From Acidobacteriota bacterium (GTDB lineage Bacteria; Acidobacteriota; Vicinamibacteria; Marinacidobacterales; Marinacidobacteraceae), in contig JAJDUD010000056.1 of NCBI GenBank assembly GCA_022826825.1, forward strand, positions 54,951-118,950: a stretch of 64,000 nucleotides of DNA, given 5' to 3'. Position numbers and translations under genes: made by a program. Below are positions 23,831 to 33,374 of this stretch, piece by piece. The notes under the pieces were generated by a model. That model searched no databases, was not told the origin of the DNA, and saw only the letters and a program-made list of their open reading frames with translations. The number at the start of each line of letters is the position of its first letter. The stretch's first letter is position 1.

Positions 23831-25792
23831 TCAGGGCCGAAGGGCGGTCGCAGGCAGCGGACCCACGTAGGGGCGGCCGGCCCGATAGAGGGCGAGGCGC
23901 TGTGCGATTGCTGCGGCATCGGCGGTGCCGCCGGCGTTCCTGGCCAGGTTGGCGGCGCGTTCCGCAGCCTGCAACGCGCCGGTGAAGTCCCCCGTCGCGG
24001 CCAGGGCAGCCCCGAAGAGATCCAGGGAGCGGGGCTCCTGGAACGCGAACTGTCCCGCGAGGCGTTCCGCGAGGCGTACCGCCTCGCCGGGGCTCCTCAG
24101 GTCGCGGCGTGGATGGGCGGCGAGGATTCCAGCCAGGGGGCCGAGCGCCGCGGGCAACTCCGGCTCGATTCTCAGGGCGTCGCGAAACGCCGCGATCGCC
24201 TCCGCCGGCCGGTCGGCGCCGAGCAGCGCGGCGCCGAGCGCCGCGTGTACTCCCGCGGAGTCCGCACTCAGTTCGGCGGCGACGGCGAGCGGTCCCACGG
24301 CGCTGGCGAAGTCCCCGGATTGGAGCAGCGTTTCCCCCAGTTCGTAGTGGGCGTGGGGCGTCCGGGGTCTCTCGGTGGCGGCTTCCCGGAAGGCGGTCAA
24401 GGCGTCCGATATCCGCCCGCCGTCCCGGAACAGCGCGCCCGCCTTCACGCGGGTCTCGTAGTCCGCACCGCCTTCGAGGGCTTCCCTCAGCAGCGCCTGC
24501 GCCTCGGCCCGGGCGCCGCGGATGTGGAGCAGTTCCGCGAGGCCGGTGCGAAGCCGGGCTGCTTTCGCGGGAGGGTTCTCTTCGGGCATCCGCCGCTCGT
24601 AGAGCTCCTCGAGCCAGCCGAGCTCGCGCCGGCCGGCGGCCGATCCAGGGCTCGGAGCGTCCCCGGGAACGCGGATCCAGTGGTCGGTGAACGGGGTGCC
24701 GTGGAACGCCTCGCTCTGGGTCGGCAGGTGGCACCCGGCGCAGTCGGACTCGGCCGTGACCACGGTCTGCCGGTGGAGCGACGGGGCGTCCTCGTGGCAG
24801 CGGGAGCAGACGGCGCGGGTCCGATCCGGTCCGGCGGGCTCGGGGAGGTGCGGGTCGTGACACTCGGTGCAGGTGATGGTGGTTTCTGCAGCGGACTCGC
24901 GGAAACAGGCACTCATCATCAGGCTCGCTCCGGCGTGCCGTGCGAGCAACGGGTCCCGGGCCAGGATCTCCCGCGGCTCGAAGTCGGTGGGCTGGCGGTG
25001 GCATTGCCCGCAGAAGACGACCTGATCCGCCGGTGAGAGCCGTCCCGGATGGAAGATTAGGCCCGGATCGCCTCCGGTGGACTGGGCTTCCACATGGGCG
25101 ATCCCGGAGCCGTGACAGCGCTCGCAGGAGACGCCCAGGACGGCTTCGTGCGGGTTAAATCGGCCGTCCTCGTCCCAGGCGAATGCGGTGGCGTGGCAGC
25201 CGATGCAGTTCGCGCTCTCTTCGATGGTGTCGAGATTGCCCAGCGCGTCTTCGTCCTCTTCGCCCCCGGGAGTCGGGAACCAGCCGTCGCGGGCGTGCGA
25301 GAAGGAGAGCCGGAGTTCGCGCAGCCGGCCACCGGGCGCAAAGGAAACGGGCGTCAGGCCGCGGAGTCCGGAGCCGAAGACGGCATCCGCCGGCACCGCC
25401 GGGGGATCGGCGCCCGGCGCAGCGAACCGGACACCTCCATCGGTCTCGAGTTCGTAGGCGGGTTGCGGTCCGATCCCCGCTGGCCACGAGACCGCCCGCG
25501 CCAGCATCTCGTCGGAGAACCAGCGGTCGCGCGTCTCCCCGGTCACGACCCCCGCAGTGCGGGCCATCGGATGTTCCGCCTGCGTCGCCGCAATGTCCGC
25601 GTGGCAGGCGCCGCAGGTCTCCGAGCCCACCCCTTCGGCCGGGCTCGCCAGGGGGCGGCGCGGCGCGGTGGTCGCAGCTGCCGGATGGGAAAGTCCTTCC
25701 TGTGGGTCGGCGCCACTGCCACATCCCCATAACGCCGCCAGTAGAAGACCGGTGGAAACGAGTGTTCCCCGGGACTTCGGCACGGCCGCCAT
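23831..25792 (-). CDS. Seven-haem c-type cytochrome with C-terminal TPR repeats
   Basis: 653 residues from the ATG at 25792 (tracked start 26263 rejected). A signal/lipobox MAAVPKSRGTLVSTGLLLAA..ALWGCG precedes seven CXXCH haem sites: CGACH, CIGCH, CERCH, CGQCH, CTECH, CSRCH and CAGCH. From about residue 400 the protein changes to tetratricopeptide repeats (ALTAFREAATERPRTPHAHY, AIAAFRDALRIEPELPAALG). Haem-plus-TPR proteins of this build occur in Acidobacteriota and Planctomycetes and are taken to be periplasmic electron carriers or complex scaffolds; the substrate is unknown. The haem count and TPR boundary were read directly. It is divergent from the ATPase at 25847. Confidence 0.88.
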   Translation of the reverse strand: MAAVPKSRGTLVSTGLLLAALWGCGSGADPQEGLSHPAAATTAPRRPLASPAEGVGSETCGACHADIAATQAEHPMARTAGVVTGETRDRWFSDEMLARAVSWPAGIGPQPAYELETDGGVRFAAPGADPPAVPADAVFGSGLRGLTPVSFAPGGRLRELRLSFSHARDGWFPTPGGEEDEDALGNLDTIEESANCIGCHATAFAWDEDGRFNPHEAVLGVSCERCHGSGIAHVEAQSTGGDPGLIFHPGRLSPADQVVFCGQCHRQPTDFEPREILARDPLLARHAGASLMMSACFRESAAETTITCTECHDPHLPEPAGPDRTRAVCSRCHEDAPSLHRQTVVTAESDCAGCHLPTQSEAFHGTPFTDHWIRVPGDAPSPGSAAGRRELGWLEELYERRMPEENPPAKAARLRTGLAELLHIRGARAEAQALLREALEGGADYETRVKAGALFRDGGRISDALTAFREAATERPRTPHAHYELGETLLQSGDFASAVGPLAVAAELSADSAGVHAALGAALLGADRPAEAIAAFRDALRIEPELPAALGPLAGILAAHPRRDLRSPGEAVRLAERLAGQFAFQEPRSLDLFGAALAATGDFTGALQAAERAANLARNAGGTADAAAIAQRLALYRAGRPYVGPLPATALRP

Positions 25793-25846
25793 CTTGGCCG
25801 AGTTGTGCCCGAAAGGAAAGACCCGCCCGTGCGTTACGCTCCGTTC

Positions 25847-26986
25847 ATGGCCGGCGCGTCGGGCAGTGGGAACCCGTTCCGTCCGGGAACGGGCAGGATG
25901 CCCCCGGTGCTCGCCGGTCGTGACCAGGAACTGGCCCTTGCCGAACGCCGGCTCGGAGAACTCGCCGCCGGCAGCGTGCCGCCCCAGGGCTTGCTCCTCT
26001 ACGGGCCCCGCGGAACGGGCAAGACGGTGCTGCTCGAGCGAATTGCTCGGCGGGCGAAAGAACTCGGGCTGCGTGCCCAGCAGCTCGCCGCGCCAACGCT
26101 TCGCAGCGAGGACAGCCTGGTTGCGGACCTGAGGGAGCGCGCCGGCCTCACAGAAACCCGCCTTACCGGAGTACAGCTCGGGCCGATCGGGGGCACGGCG
26201 CAACCGGCCGCGCCGAGTCGCAGCGTTGCCCACCTCTTTGCGGCGTGGGTCGAGACGGCCCACTCGCCTCTCGTCGTTGTGCTGGACGAAGCTCAGGCCA
26301 TCGGTCCAGAGGCGGGCATGGTCTTCTTTGACGCGGTGCAGGCCGCCGCGATGCGTGACCTTCCGTTTCTCCTGGTGGCGGCCGGGACTCCCGATGCTCC
26401 GCGACGGCTGCGGCAGGCCGGCTCGTTCATGGAACGAGCCTTCGAGAACCTGCCGCTCGGACGACTACCGCGCACCGCCACGAAACAAGCCCTCGCAGAA
26501 CCGACGGTGAACGCGGGAAGGCCACTGGCGCCGGACGCGTTGGCGTTGCTGGCCGAAGAATCACAGGACTACCCGTACTTCGTCCAACTCCTCGGGAGCG
26601 CGGTCTGGGATGCGGCCGCGGCAGCGCGCGCGCCGGAGATCCGTGCCGAGGTGGCTCGCCACGGACTCGCTCACGCACGCGCCGAAACCAGCCGCTTCTA
26701 TGGCAGGCGGTTCGCCGAGGCGCGGGAGCGGGGAGTCCACCGGGCGTTGCCGGCCCTTGCATCGCTGATGGAACAACCGGGCGCGCGGCTCGACGATGCG
26801 GCGCTCGACGCCTTTCTGGATCGCGCCGTCGTGGACGGCGCCGGTTCGGGAGACCCGACCCGGCTCCAGACGACGTTGCAGGATCTCGGAATCCTGTGGG
26901 AGGCCTCCCCAGGGCGGTGGGAGATGGGAATCCCGAGCTTCGCGCAACACGTGCTGGAGCGCAGCGGGTCGAGGCCGCCGGGTTAA
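25847..26986 (+). CDS. AAA+ ATPase (AAA_16-like)
   Basis: 379 residues from the ATG at 25847; a GTG at 25805 is possible and neither has a good ribosome site. LAGRDQELALAERRL is followed by Walker A LYGPRGTGKTVLL, Walker B VVVLDEAQAI, sensor-1-like FLLVAAGTPDAP and an arginine-rich lid. The second half (DALALLAEESQDYPYFVQLL) is the helical lid seen in STAND/AAA_16 regulators, and the C-terminus looks like a winged helix (LQTTLQDLGILWEASPGRWE). It resembles prophage or accessory-region ATPases of unknown role. It stands alone. Confidence 0.75.
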   Translation: MAGASGSGNPFRPGTGRMPPVLAGRDQELALAERRLGELAAGSVPPQGLLLYGPRGTGKTVLLERIARRAKELGLRAQQLAAPTLRSEDSLVADLRERAGLTETRLTGVQLGPIGGTAQPAAPSRSVAHLFAAWVETAHSPLVVVLDEAQAIGPEAGMVFFDAVQAAAMRDLPFLLVAAGTPDAPRRLRQAGSFMERAFENLPLGRLPRTATKQALAEPTVNAGRPLAPDALALLAEESQDYPYFVQLLGSAVWDAAAAARAPEIRAEVARHGLAHARAETSRFYGRRFAEARERGVHRALPALASLMEQPGARLDDAALDAFLDRAVVDGAGSGDPTRLQTTLQDLGILWEASPGRWEMGIPSFAQHVLERSGSRPPG

Positions 26987-27047
26987 CCCGGCTGGCGGGT
27001 GTGACCGCCGGAACGTCAACAGTTGCCGGTCTTTGGGCGAGTCCCGC

Positions 27048-27092
27048 CCAAAAGGAAAGGCCCGCCGGCCCCTTGCGGGACCGGCGGGCCGT
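27048..27092 (-). terminator. Rho-independent terminator after receptor 3
   Basis: Read on the - strand: GGCCCGCCGGTCCCGCAAGG then GGCCGGCGGGCC and TTTCCTTTTGG. It is a strong GC stem with a T-rich tail, 40 bases past the receptor stop. Confidence 0.8.
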
Positions 27093-27131
27093 GTTGTTCC
27101 GGTCGAACCGGTTGGTTGGCCTCCTCTCAGA

Positions 27132-30026
27132 TCAGAAGGTCAACCTCACGGAAAGCCCGATGGTTCGTCCCTTGAGGTACTCGACGATCCGTTGATACGG
27201 AACCACCGAATCGATCAACTGGAAGTTCGTGATCGTGTTGGCGTTCAGCGCGTTGAAGATGTCGAAGAGGAACTGTGCGTTCATGCGATCGCTCAGCGCG
27301 AAGGACTTGTCGAGCCGGAAGTCCACAAGCGTCACATTGGGCGAGCGGTCCTCACTCATGGGGGCGAGCCAGGAGGTGACCGTCACGCGTCCGTCGTACA
27401 CCGAGTTCCGGTGGGTCGGCGCGAAGTTGAACCCACTCACGTACCGATACGTTCCCGCCACGCCGATGTCGTACGGGAGGACATACCGCGCGGAGGCCTT
27501 CAACTGGTACGTCGTGGTGTCCTGCACGGTCGGGATGTCCTGGTCGTAATTGAGGAACCAGCCCTGCGACGTGGGGTCGGAAGACAGCGGCGAGCTGGTT
27601 GCCCAGCCGCTGGACGATCCAGCCGGGCTCCGCGGCTCCGAACGCCACTGGTAGTCGAAGTACACGTTGTAGAAGAAGTTGCTCCGGAACCGCTTGTTGA
27701 GTCCCAGCGAAACGGTGTGGAAGTCCATGTCGCTCTCACCGGCCGGGTGGTTCGTGGTCAGCCTGTCGGTCGTGCCAACCAGTTCCTCGGGGTAGAGGAG
27801 CAGGTTGAACGACCGGTTGTACCCCGCGGGACACCCGTCGCAGGTCGGAATCGAGATCGGGGTGTTCAGCCCCAGGTCCGCCTGGTCGAAGCTGCCCCAG
27901 GTGTTGCGCATCCGCTTGTACACGTACGAAACACGCGTGCCGAGGTCAGCGGTGAGCTCGTGCTCGATCGAGGCGCTCAACTCGTCCGCCCAGGGGAGTG
28001 ACCAGTTCGGATCGATGGGGGTCGTGGAACCGGAACCGGCGCCTGCCGTGAACGAGAGCTGCTGGCCCAGTTCAGAGGTGTCGTCGAGGACTCCATTCAT
28101 GTTCTGGTCCAGGAACTCGTAGCGTGCCGAGGGCTGACCGCCCGGATTGGCCGACAGGAGTCCGGTGCCGATGTTGGAGTAGTAGCGCCCGAAGTAGGCC
28201 TTGAAGACGCTGGCCCCTTCGCCGGTGATGTCGTAGGTGAGTCCCACGCGGGGCGCGATGTTCCAGTGGTCGAACACGTCGCTTCCCGGAGTCACACCGC
28301 CGGCGCCGAAGACGCTCATCAGGATCTGGCTCTGGTTGGCCGGGAGTTCGAACTTGCATTGGAGCACCTCCTGACACGGGGTGCCCGGCGAGTTGTCGGC
28401 TTCCAGATAGGAAAGGAGCTGGCTGCCTACCCGGATGCCCGCCATCAGCGTCAACCGGTCGTTGACCGTCCAGACGTCCTGCACGAAGAAGTCCGCGTGC
28501 ATGTTCCGGTTGTCCACGAGGTTCGGAACTCCCACGAGGTCCACCTGGTGCACGTTGAGGGGGCGACCCTGGGCCGGATCGTCGCGGTAGCGAATCCCGC
28601 CGGAGTTCGTGTTGAACCCGCGAAGTTCGCTGTCGAGCTGCCAGTCCCAGCCGAACTTGAAGTCATGGCTGCCGTTGCCGATCGGGACGTAGTAGTTGAA
28701 CTGAGCGGTGCTCTGGGGCTTCCACCGGTTTCGGGTGAAGGGCTGCCATCCGGCGCCGGACACGTGGCTGGTTGCGAGGTTGAACCTGGGCTCGTTCCCG
28801 TTGATGGGATCGGCCTTCGGAACCATCGGCCAGGTCGTTCCCATGTGGCCGATCATGACGTTGCTGAAGAAGCGGTCGCTCCAGACGCGCTGCCACTCCG
28901 CCTTGTGCAGCCAGATCCAGTAGTCCTGCGCGAGGATGGATTCGGCGGGGCGGGTCGCGGAGAGGCCGCGGTTGGGCTTCCGTTTCCACGACCAGGTCGA
29001 GAACCCGATGAACTGGTCGCGCTCGGTGATCTGGTAGTTGACCTTGGCGGTGAAGATGTCGAAGTCGCCGACGTCCGTCGCCAGGTTCTGGTCCACGCCC
29101 GAGATCGCCGTGTCAATGTAGAAGTTGTTGTAGGCGCCGTAGAACCACGCCTTGTCCCGTACGATGGGGCCGCCAAGATCGATGTGGAACTCGTAGAACT
29201 GGAGTACCGGCGACGGGGAACCGTCCCGGGCTTCCAGCTCGGACGTGAAGTTGTCGGCGATCAAATCCGGTGGGTTCCAGGCCCCGCTCTCGAGACCGGA
29301 GAACTCGTTGCCGCCGCTCTTCACGGTGGTCTGGATTTGGGCTCCCGGAGTGGACATCTCCACGTCCGCGCCCTGCGCCGAAACCTGCATTTCCTCCATC
29401 GCGTAGTAGTCGTAGTAACCGCCAGCGGAGCCGGAGCCCTCGGTGGTGTTCACGCCCTCGTAGAGGACCCGGTTCTGGCTCCGCACCCCGAAGGTCTCGT
29501 ACATGGACTGCTGGCTCTTGTGCGAGCCGCCCACGTCGTAACCCCGGACCCGGATGCCCGGGCTCTGGTGCAGCACCGCCCACATGTCGGTGGCGGTGGG
29601 GACCTCGTCGAGCTGGGTCTTGTCGAAGGTCGCCGCCACGCCGGTGGACTTCACGTCCACCACCGGTGACTCGCCGGTCACGGTGACCGTCTCCGCCACG
29701 GTGGCGATCTGCATGTCGGCGTCCACCGTGAAGGTGGCGCCGGTCACGACCCGGACGGCCTCGAACACGACGGTCTGGAAGCCGCTCAGTTCGAACGAAA
29801 TGTTGTAGTCGCCGGGAGGCAGCGCCTGGAACCGGTAGGAGCCGTCAATGTCGGTGGTCGCATTCCGGCCTCCGATGATGGCCTCACCCGAGAGGGTGAC
29901 GGACACTCCGGGGAGAGCGAGTCCCTGGGCGTCGCGCGCCGCGCCTTCAAGGCGTCCGTACTGCTGCTGGCCGACCGCCGGGACGGCGAACGCCAGGAAC
30001 AGAAGAGCGAGAAGAGTCTTTCTCAT
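27132..30026 (-). CDS. TonB-dependent receptor, paralogue 3
   Basis: 964 residues. The ATG at 30026 follows GGAGGGACC and opens the signal MRKTLLALLFLAFAVPAVGQ; the tracked upstream extension to 30131 lacks support. A regulatory-like domain (YGRLEGAARDAQGLALPGVS) and plug (DMWAVLHQSPGIRVRGYDVG, KSQQSMYETFGVRSQNRVLY) are followed by a barrel ending VRLTF. It forms a close pair with paralogue 4 upstream and is more distant from paralogues 1 and 2. It has its own terminator and leader. The ligand is unknown; barrel segments such as around GVNTTEGSGSAGGYYDYYAM are shared, while late loops differ. Confidence 0.9.
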   Translation of the reverse strand: MRKTLLALLFLAFAVPAVGQQQYGRLEGAARDAQGLALPGVSVTLSGEAIIGGRNATTDIDGSYRFQALPPGDYNISFELSGFQTVVFEAVRVVTGATFTVDADMQIATVAETVTVTGESPVVDVKSTGVAATFDKTQLDEVPTATDMWAVLHQSPGIRVRGYDVGGSHKSQQSMYETFGVRSQNRVLYEGVNTTEGSGSAGGYYDYYAMEEMQVSAQGADVEMSTPGAQIQTTVKSGGNEFSGLESGAWNPPDLIADNFTSELEARDGSPSPVLQFYEFHIDLGGPIVRDKAWFYGAYNNFYIDTAISGVDQNLATDVGDFDIFTAKVNYQITERDQFIGFSTWSWKRKPNRGLSATRPAESILAQDYWIWLHKAEWQRVWSDRFFSNVMIGHMGTTWPMVPKADPINGNEPRFNLATSHVSGAGWQPFTRNRWKPQSTAQFNYYVPIGNGSHDFKFGWDWQLDSELRGFNTNSGGIRYRDDPAQGRPLNVHQVDLVGVPNLVDNRNMHADFFVQDVWTVNDRLTLMAGIRVGSQLLSYLEADNSPGTPCQEVLQCKFELPANQSQILMSVFGAGGVTPGSDVFDHWNIAPRVGLTYDITGEGASVFKAYFGRYYSNIGTGLLSANPGGQPSARYEFLDQNMNGVLDDTSELGQQLSFTAGAGSGSTTPIDPNWSLPWADELSASIEHELTADLGTRVSYVYKRMRNTWGSFDQADLGLNTPISIPTCDGCPAGYNRSFNLLLYPEELVGTTDRLTTNHPAGESDMDFHTVSLGLNKRFRSNFFYNVYFDYQWRSEPRSPAGSSSGWATSSPLSSDPTSQGWFLNYDQDIPTVQDTTTYQLKASARYVLPYDIGVAGTYRYVSGFNFAPTHRNSVYDGRVTVTSWLAPMSEDRSPNVTLVDFRLDKSFALSDRMNAQFLFDIFNALNANTITNFQLIDSVVPYQRIVEYLKGRTIGLSVRLTF

Positions 30027-30218
30027 GGTCCCTCCTTCGGGGAGAAAAGTAGAAGAACGGTACCAGAGTTCGGCAAGAGGTGTGCCAGCGATCGAAACGG
30101 TTCTCTGAATCCACAAAAGCCCATCTTTCAAGAAGATAGGGAGACCGGAGGAGCGGTGTTTCGAGTCCGATCCAAATTTTCCGATCCACGGATCGCTACG
30201 GTGGAGGCGCCAGTGGAC

Positions 30219-30260
30219 AAAGAAAAAGCCCGCCGGCTTCCGTGCGGAAGCCGGCGGGCC
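30219..30260 (-). terminator. Rho-independent terminator after receptor 4
   Basis: On the - strand: GCCCGCCGGCTTCC, loop GCAC, GGAAGCCGGCGGGC, then TTTTTCTTT. A perfect 14-base stem with a strong T-tract, just after the stop of receptor 4. It isolates receptor 3 transcription from receptor 4. Confidence 0.9.
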
Positions 30261-30286
30261 AGGTCCTGATCGGACGGTTCAGCAGG

Positions 30287-33184
30287 TCAGAAGGTCAACC
30301 TCGCCGAGAGCCCGATCGTTCGTCCCTTCAGGTAGTCCACGACCCGGTTGAAGGGACCCGTGTCAAGCAACTGGAAGTTGGTGATCGTGTTGGCGTTCAT
30401 GGCGTTGAACAGGTCCAGGATGCCCTGGACGCGCATCCTGTCACCGAGTTCGAACGACTTGTCCACCCGGAAGTCCAGGATCCCCACGTTGTCCGAGCGA
30501 TCCTCACTCATGGGCGCCAGCCAGACATACGGCTTCAGGCTGCCGCCGTAAAGGCTCAGCCGGTGCGTCGGCGCGAAGTTGAAGCCGCTGATGAGCCGGT
30601 AGGTCCCGGCGAGCCCGATGTCGTACGGCAGCACGTAGCGCGCCGAGGTCTTGAACTGATAGGTGCTGGTGTCCTGCACCGTCGGGATGTCCTGGTCGTA
30701 GTTGATGAACCAGCCCTGGGCGGTGGGGTCCGCCGAGAGCGGGTTCCGCGCCGCCCACGAGGTGGACGAGGTTCCGGGACTCCGCGGCTCGGAACGCCAC
30801 TGGTAGTCGAAGTACACGTTGTAGAAGAAGTTGTTGCGGAACCGCTTGTTGAGCGCCAGCGACAGGGTGTGGAAGTCCATGTCGCTCTCGCCGCCCGGGT
30901 GGTTCATCGTGATGTTGTCGGTCTGTCCGACCAGGTGTTCCGGAACCACCAGCAGATTGAAGGACCGCCCACAGCCCACGTGGGGACACGTCTCTTCGCC
31001 GGCGGCAATCGAGATCGGCGTGTTCCGGTTGTTCAAGAGAACCTGGTTCAGGCCGCTCGACCAGGTGTTCCGCATGCGCTTGTACACGTAGGAAACCCGG
31101 GTCCCGAGGTCCGCGGTGAGTTCGTGCTCGATCGCAGCGCTGGCCTCGTCGGCCCAGGCGAGCGACCAGTTCGGGTCGATCGGCGTTCCCGCCCCGGCGC
31201 CGGCGCTGAACGCGAGGCGCTCGCCGAGTTCGGATGAATCGTCGAGCACGCCGTTCATGTTCTGATCGAGGAACCGGTAGGTGGCGTTGGCCTGCCCGCC
31301 GGGGTTCGCCGAACCGAGCCCGGTGCCGATATTGGAGTAATAGCGGCCCGCGTACGCCTTGAACACCGAGGTGCCCTCGCCGGTGATGTCGTAGGTGAAA
31401 CCAGCCCGGGGGGCGATGTTCCAGTGCGAATACACGTGGTCACCGGGGATCGTGGCGCCGGCGCCGAAGACCTCCCCGAGGTACTGGGACTGGTTGGACG
31501 GCAACTCGAACTGGCAGAGCAGCGACTCGGGGCAGGTACTGCCCGGCGCGTTGTCCGATTCCAGGTAGGACAGGATCTGGCTGCCGACCCGGAAGCCGAG
31601 GGTCACCGTGAGGCGGTCGTTCACCGTCCAGACATCCTGCGCGAAGAAGTCCGCGTGCATGTTCCGGTCGTCCGTGAGGTTCGGGACGCCGACGAGATAG
31701 ACGCGGTCCACGTTGTGGGGCCGTCCCTCGTTGACGTCGTCGAGGTAGCGCACCGCCCCCGAGTTCGAGTTCCAGCCGAAGAGCTGTGAGTCGAGTTGCC
31801 AGTCCCAGCCGAACTTGAAGTCGTGGCTGCCGGTCCCGATGGGGACGTAGTAGTTGAACTGACCCGTGCTCTGCGGCTTCCAGCGTTTCGAGGTGAAGGG
31901 CTGCCAGCCGGCGCCCGACCGGATGTTCGTGGTCGCCTCGATGCGGGGCTCGTTGCCGCTGATCGGATCGCCCTTCGGGGTCATGGGCCAGACGGTGCCC
32001 ATGTGGCCGACCATGATGTTGCTGTAGAGCCGGTCGCTCCAGACCCGCTGCCACTCGGCCTTGTGCAGCCAGATCCAGTAGTCCTGGGCGAGCACCGATT
32101 CCGCCGGGATGGTGGCTGAAATCGAGCGGTTCGGCTTCCGCTTCCACGACCAGGTCGAAAAGCCGATGAACTGGTCGCGCTCGGTGACCTGGTAGTTCAG
32201 CTTGGCGGTGAAGATGTCGAAGTCGCCGATGTCGGTGCCGAGTTCGATCGCCTGCCCGGACACCGCGGTGTCGATGTAGAAGTTGTTGTAGGCCGCGTAG
32301 AACCACGCCTTGTCCCGGACGATGGGGCCGCCGAGGTCAAGGTGGTACTCGTAGAACTTGAGCACCGGAGCCGCGGAAGCCAGGTTGGACTCGAGGTGGC
32401 TGTCGAAGTTGTCGGCGATCCAGTCGGCCGGGTTCCAGGCCCCGCTCTCGAGACCCGAGAACTCGTTACCGCCGCTCTTGACGGTTGTCTGGATCTGCGC
32501 GCCCGGCGTGGACATTTCCACGTCCGCCCCCTGCGCCGAAACCTGCATTTCCTCCATCGCGTAGTAGTCGTAGTAACCGCCCGCGCTCCCGGAGCCCTCC
32601 GTGGTGTTCACGCCCTCGTAGAGGACCCGGTTCTGGCTGCGCACTCCGAAGGTCTCGTACATGGACTGCTGGCTCTTGTGGGAGCCGCCCACGTCGAATC
32701 CTTGGACCCGGACTCCCGGGCTCTGCTGGAGCACCGCCCACATGTCGGTGGCGGTGGGAACCTCGTCGAGCTGGGTCTTGTCGAAGGTCGCCGCCACGCC
32801 CGTGGACTTCACGTCCACCACCGGCGACTCGCCGGTCACGGTGACGGTTTCCGCCACCGTGGCGATCTGCATGTCGGCGTCCACGTTGAAGGTGGCGCCG
32901 GTAACGACCCGGATGGCTTCGAATACCACGGTCTGGAAGCCGCTGAGCTCGAACTGGATGTTGTAGTCGCCCGGAGGCAGCGCCTGGAACCGGTAGGAGC
33001 CGTCCACGTCGGTGGTGGCATTCCGGCCTCCGATGATGGCCTCACCCGAGAGGGTGACGGACACTCCGGGGAGAGCGAGTCCCTGGGCGTCGCGCGCCGC
33101 GCCTTCGAGGCGCCCGTACTGCTGCTGGGCGGCCGCCGGGACGGCGAACGCGAGGAGCAGAAGAGCGAGAAGAGTCTTTCTCAT
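30287..33184 (-). CDS. TonB-dependent receptor, paralogue 4
   Basis: 965 residues, start ATG at 33184 after GGAGGGACC. Signal MRKTLLALLLLAFAVPAAAQ; regulatory-like domain; VAETVTVTGESPVVDVKSTG; plug with DMWAVLQQSPGVRVQGFDVG; barrel ending SARLTF. The first 200 residues are almost the same as paralogue 3. Barrel differences are again at likely surface loops, for example around RSGLNQVLLNNRNTPI. The preceding sequence (CCTCCTTTACGGG on the + strand) matches the leader of paralogue 3 only near the ribosome site. Confidence 0.9.
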   Translation of the reverse strand: MRKTLLALLLLAFAVPAAAQQQYGRLEGAARDAQGLALPGVSVTLSGEAIIGGRNATTDVDGSYRFQALPPGDYNIQFELSGFQTVVFEAIRVVTGATFNVDADMQIATVAETVTVTGESPVVDVKSTGVAATFDKTQLDEVPTATDMWAVLQQSPGVRVQGFDVGGSHKSQQSMYETFGVRSQNRVLYEGVNTTEGSGSAGGYYDYYAMEEMQVSAQGADVEMSTPGAQIQTTVKSGGNEFSGLESGAWNPADWIADNFDSHLESNLASAAPVLKFYEYHLDLGGPIVRDKAWFYAAYNNFYIDTAVSGQAIELGTDIGDFDIFTAKLNYQVTERDQFIGFSTWSWKRKPNRSISATIPAESVLAQDYWIWLHKAEWQRVWSDRLYSNIMVGHMGTVWPMTPKGDPISGNEPRIEATTNIRSGAGWQPFTSKRWKPQSTGQFNYYVPIGTGSHDFKFGWDWQLDSQLFGWNSNSGAVRYLDDVNEGRPHNVDRVYLVGVPNLTDDRNMHADFFAQDVWTVNDRLTVTLGFRVGSQILSYLESDNAPGSTCPESLLCQFELPSNQSQYLGEVFGAGATIPGDHVYSHWNIAPRAGFTYDITGEGTSVFKAYAGRYYSNIGTGLGSANPGGQANATYRFLDQNMNGVLDDSSELGERLAFSAGAGAGTPIDPNWSLAWADEASAAIEHELTADLGTRVSYVYKRMRNTWSSGLNQVLLNNRNTPISIAAGEETCPHVGCGRSFNLLVVPEHLVGQTDNITMNHPGGESDMDFHTLSLALNKRFRNNFFYNVYFDYQWRSEPRSPGTSSTSWAARNPLSADPTAQGWFINYDQDIPTVQDTSTYQFKTSARYVLPYDIGLAGTYRLISGFNFAPTHRLSLYGGSLKPYVWLAPMSEDRSDNVGILDFRVDKSFELGDRMRVQGILDLFNAMNANTITNFQLLDTGPFNRVVDYLKGRTIGLSARLTF

Positions 33185-33374
33185 GGTCCCTCCTTTACGG
33201 GAAAGGCAAGAAGAGCTTCCGCGGCCCAGACGAATCCTCGGCGCACCGAGCCGCTGGACGGCATCTCGAATCGTGATGTGACACGGAAACGTTCAAATAA
33301 TTGAACCGATGATACGGGGGAGTTCCCGCCGACTTCAAACGCGTCTGGCAGGTAATGGCCGGGAGCCGGCCGCG

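Noticed and set aside
25804-26263. Tracked N-terminal extension of the cytochrome gene
   Set aside because: It overlaps the AAA+ ATPase on the other strand; the signal peptide starts at the ATG at 25792.
26300-27019. ORFs antisense to the AAA+ ATPase
   Set aside because: Arg/Pro/Gly-rich shadows with no domain.
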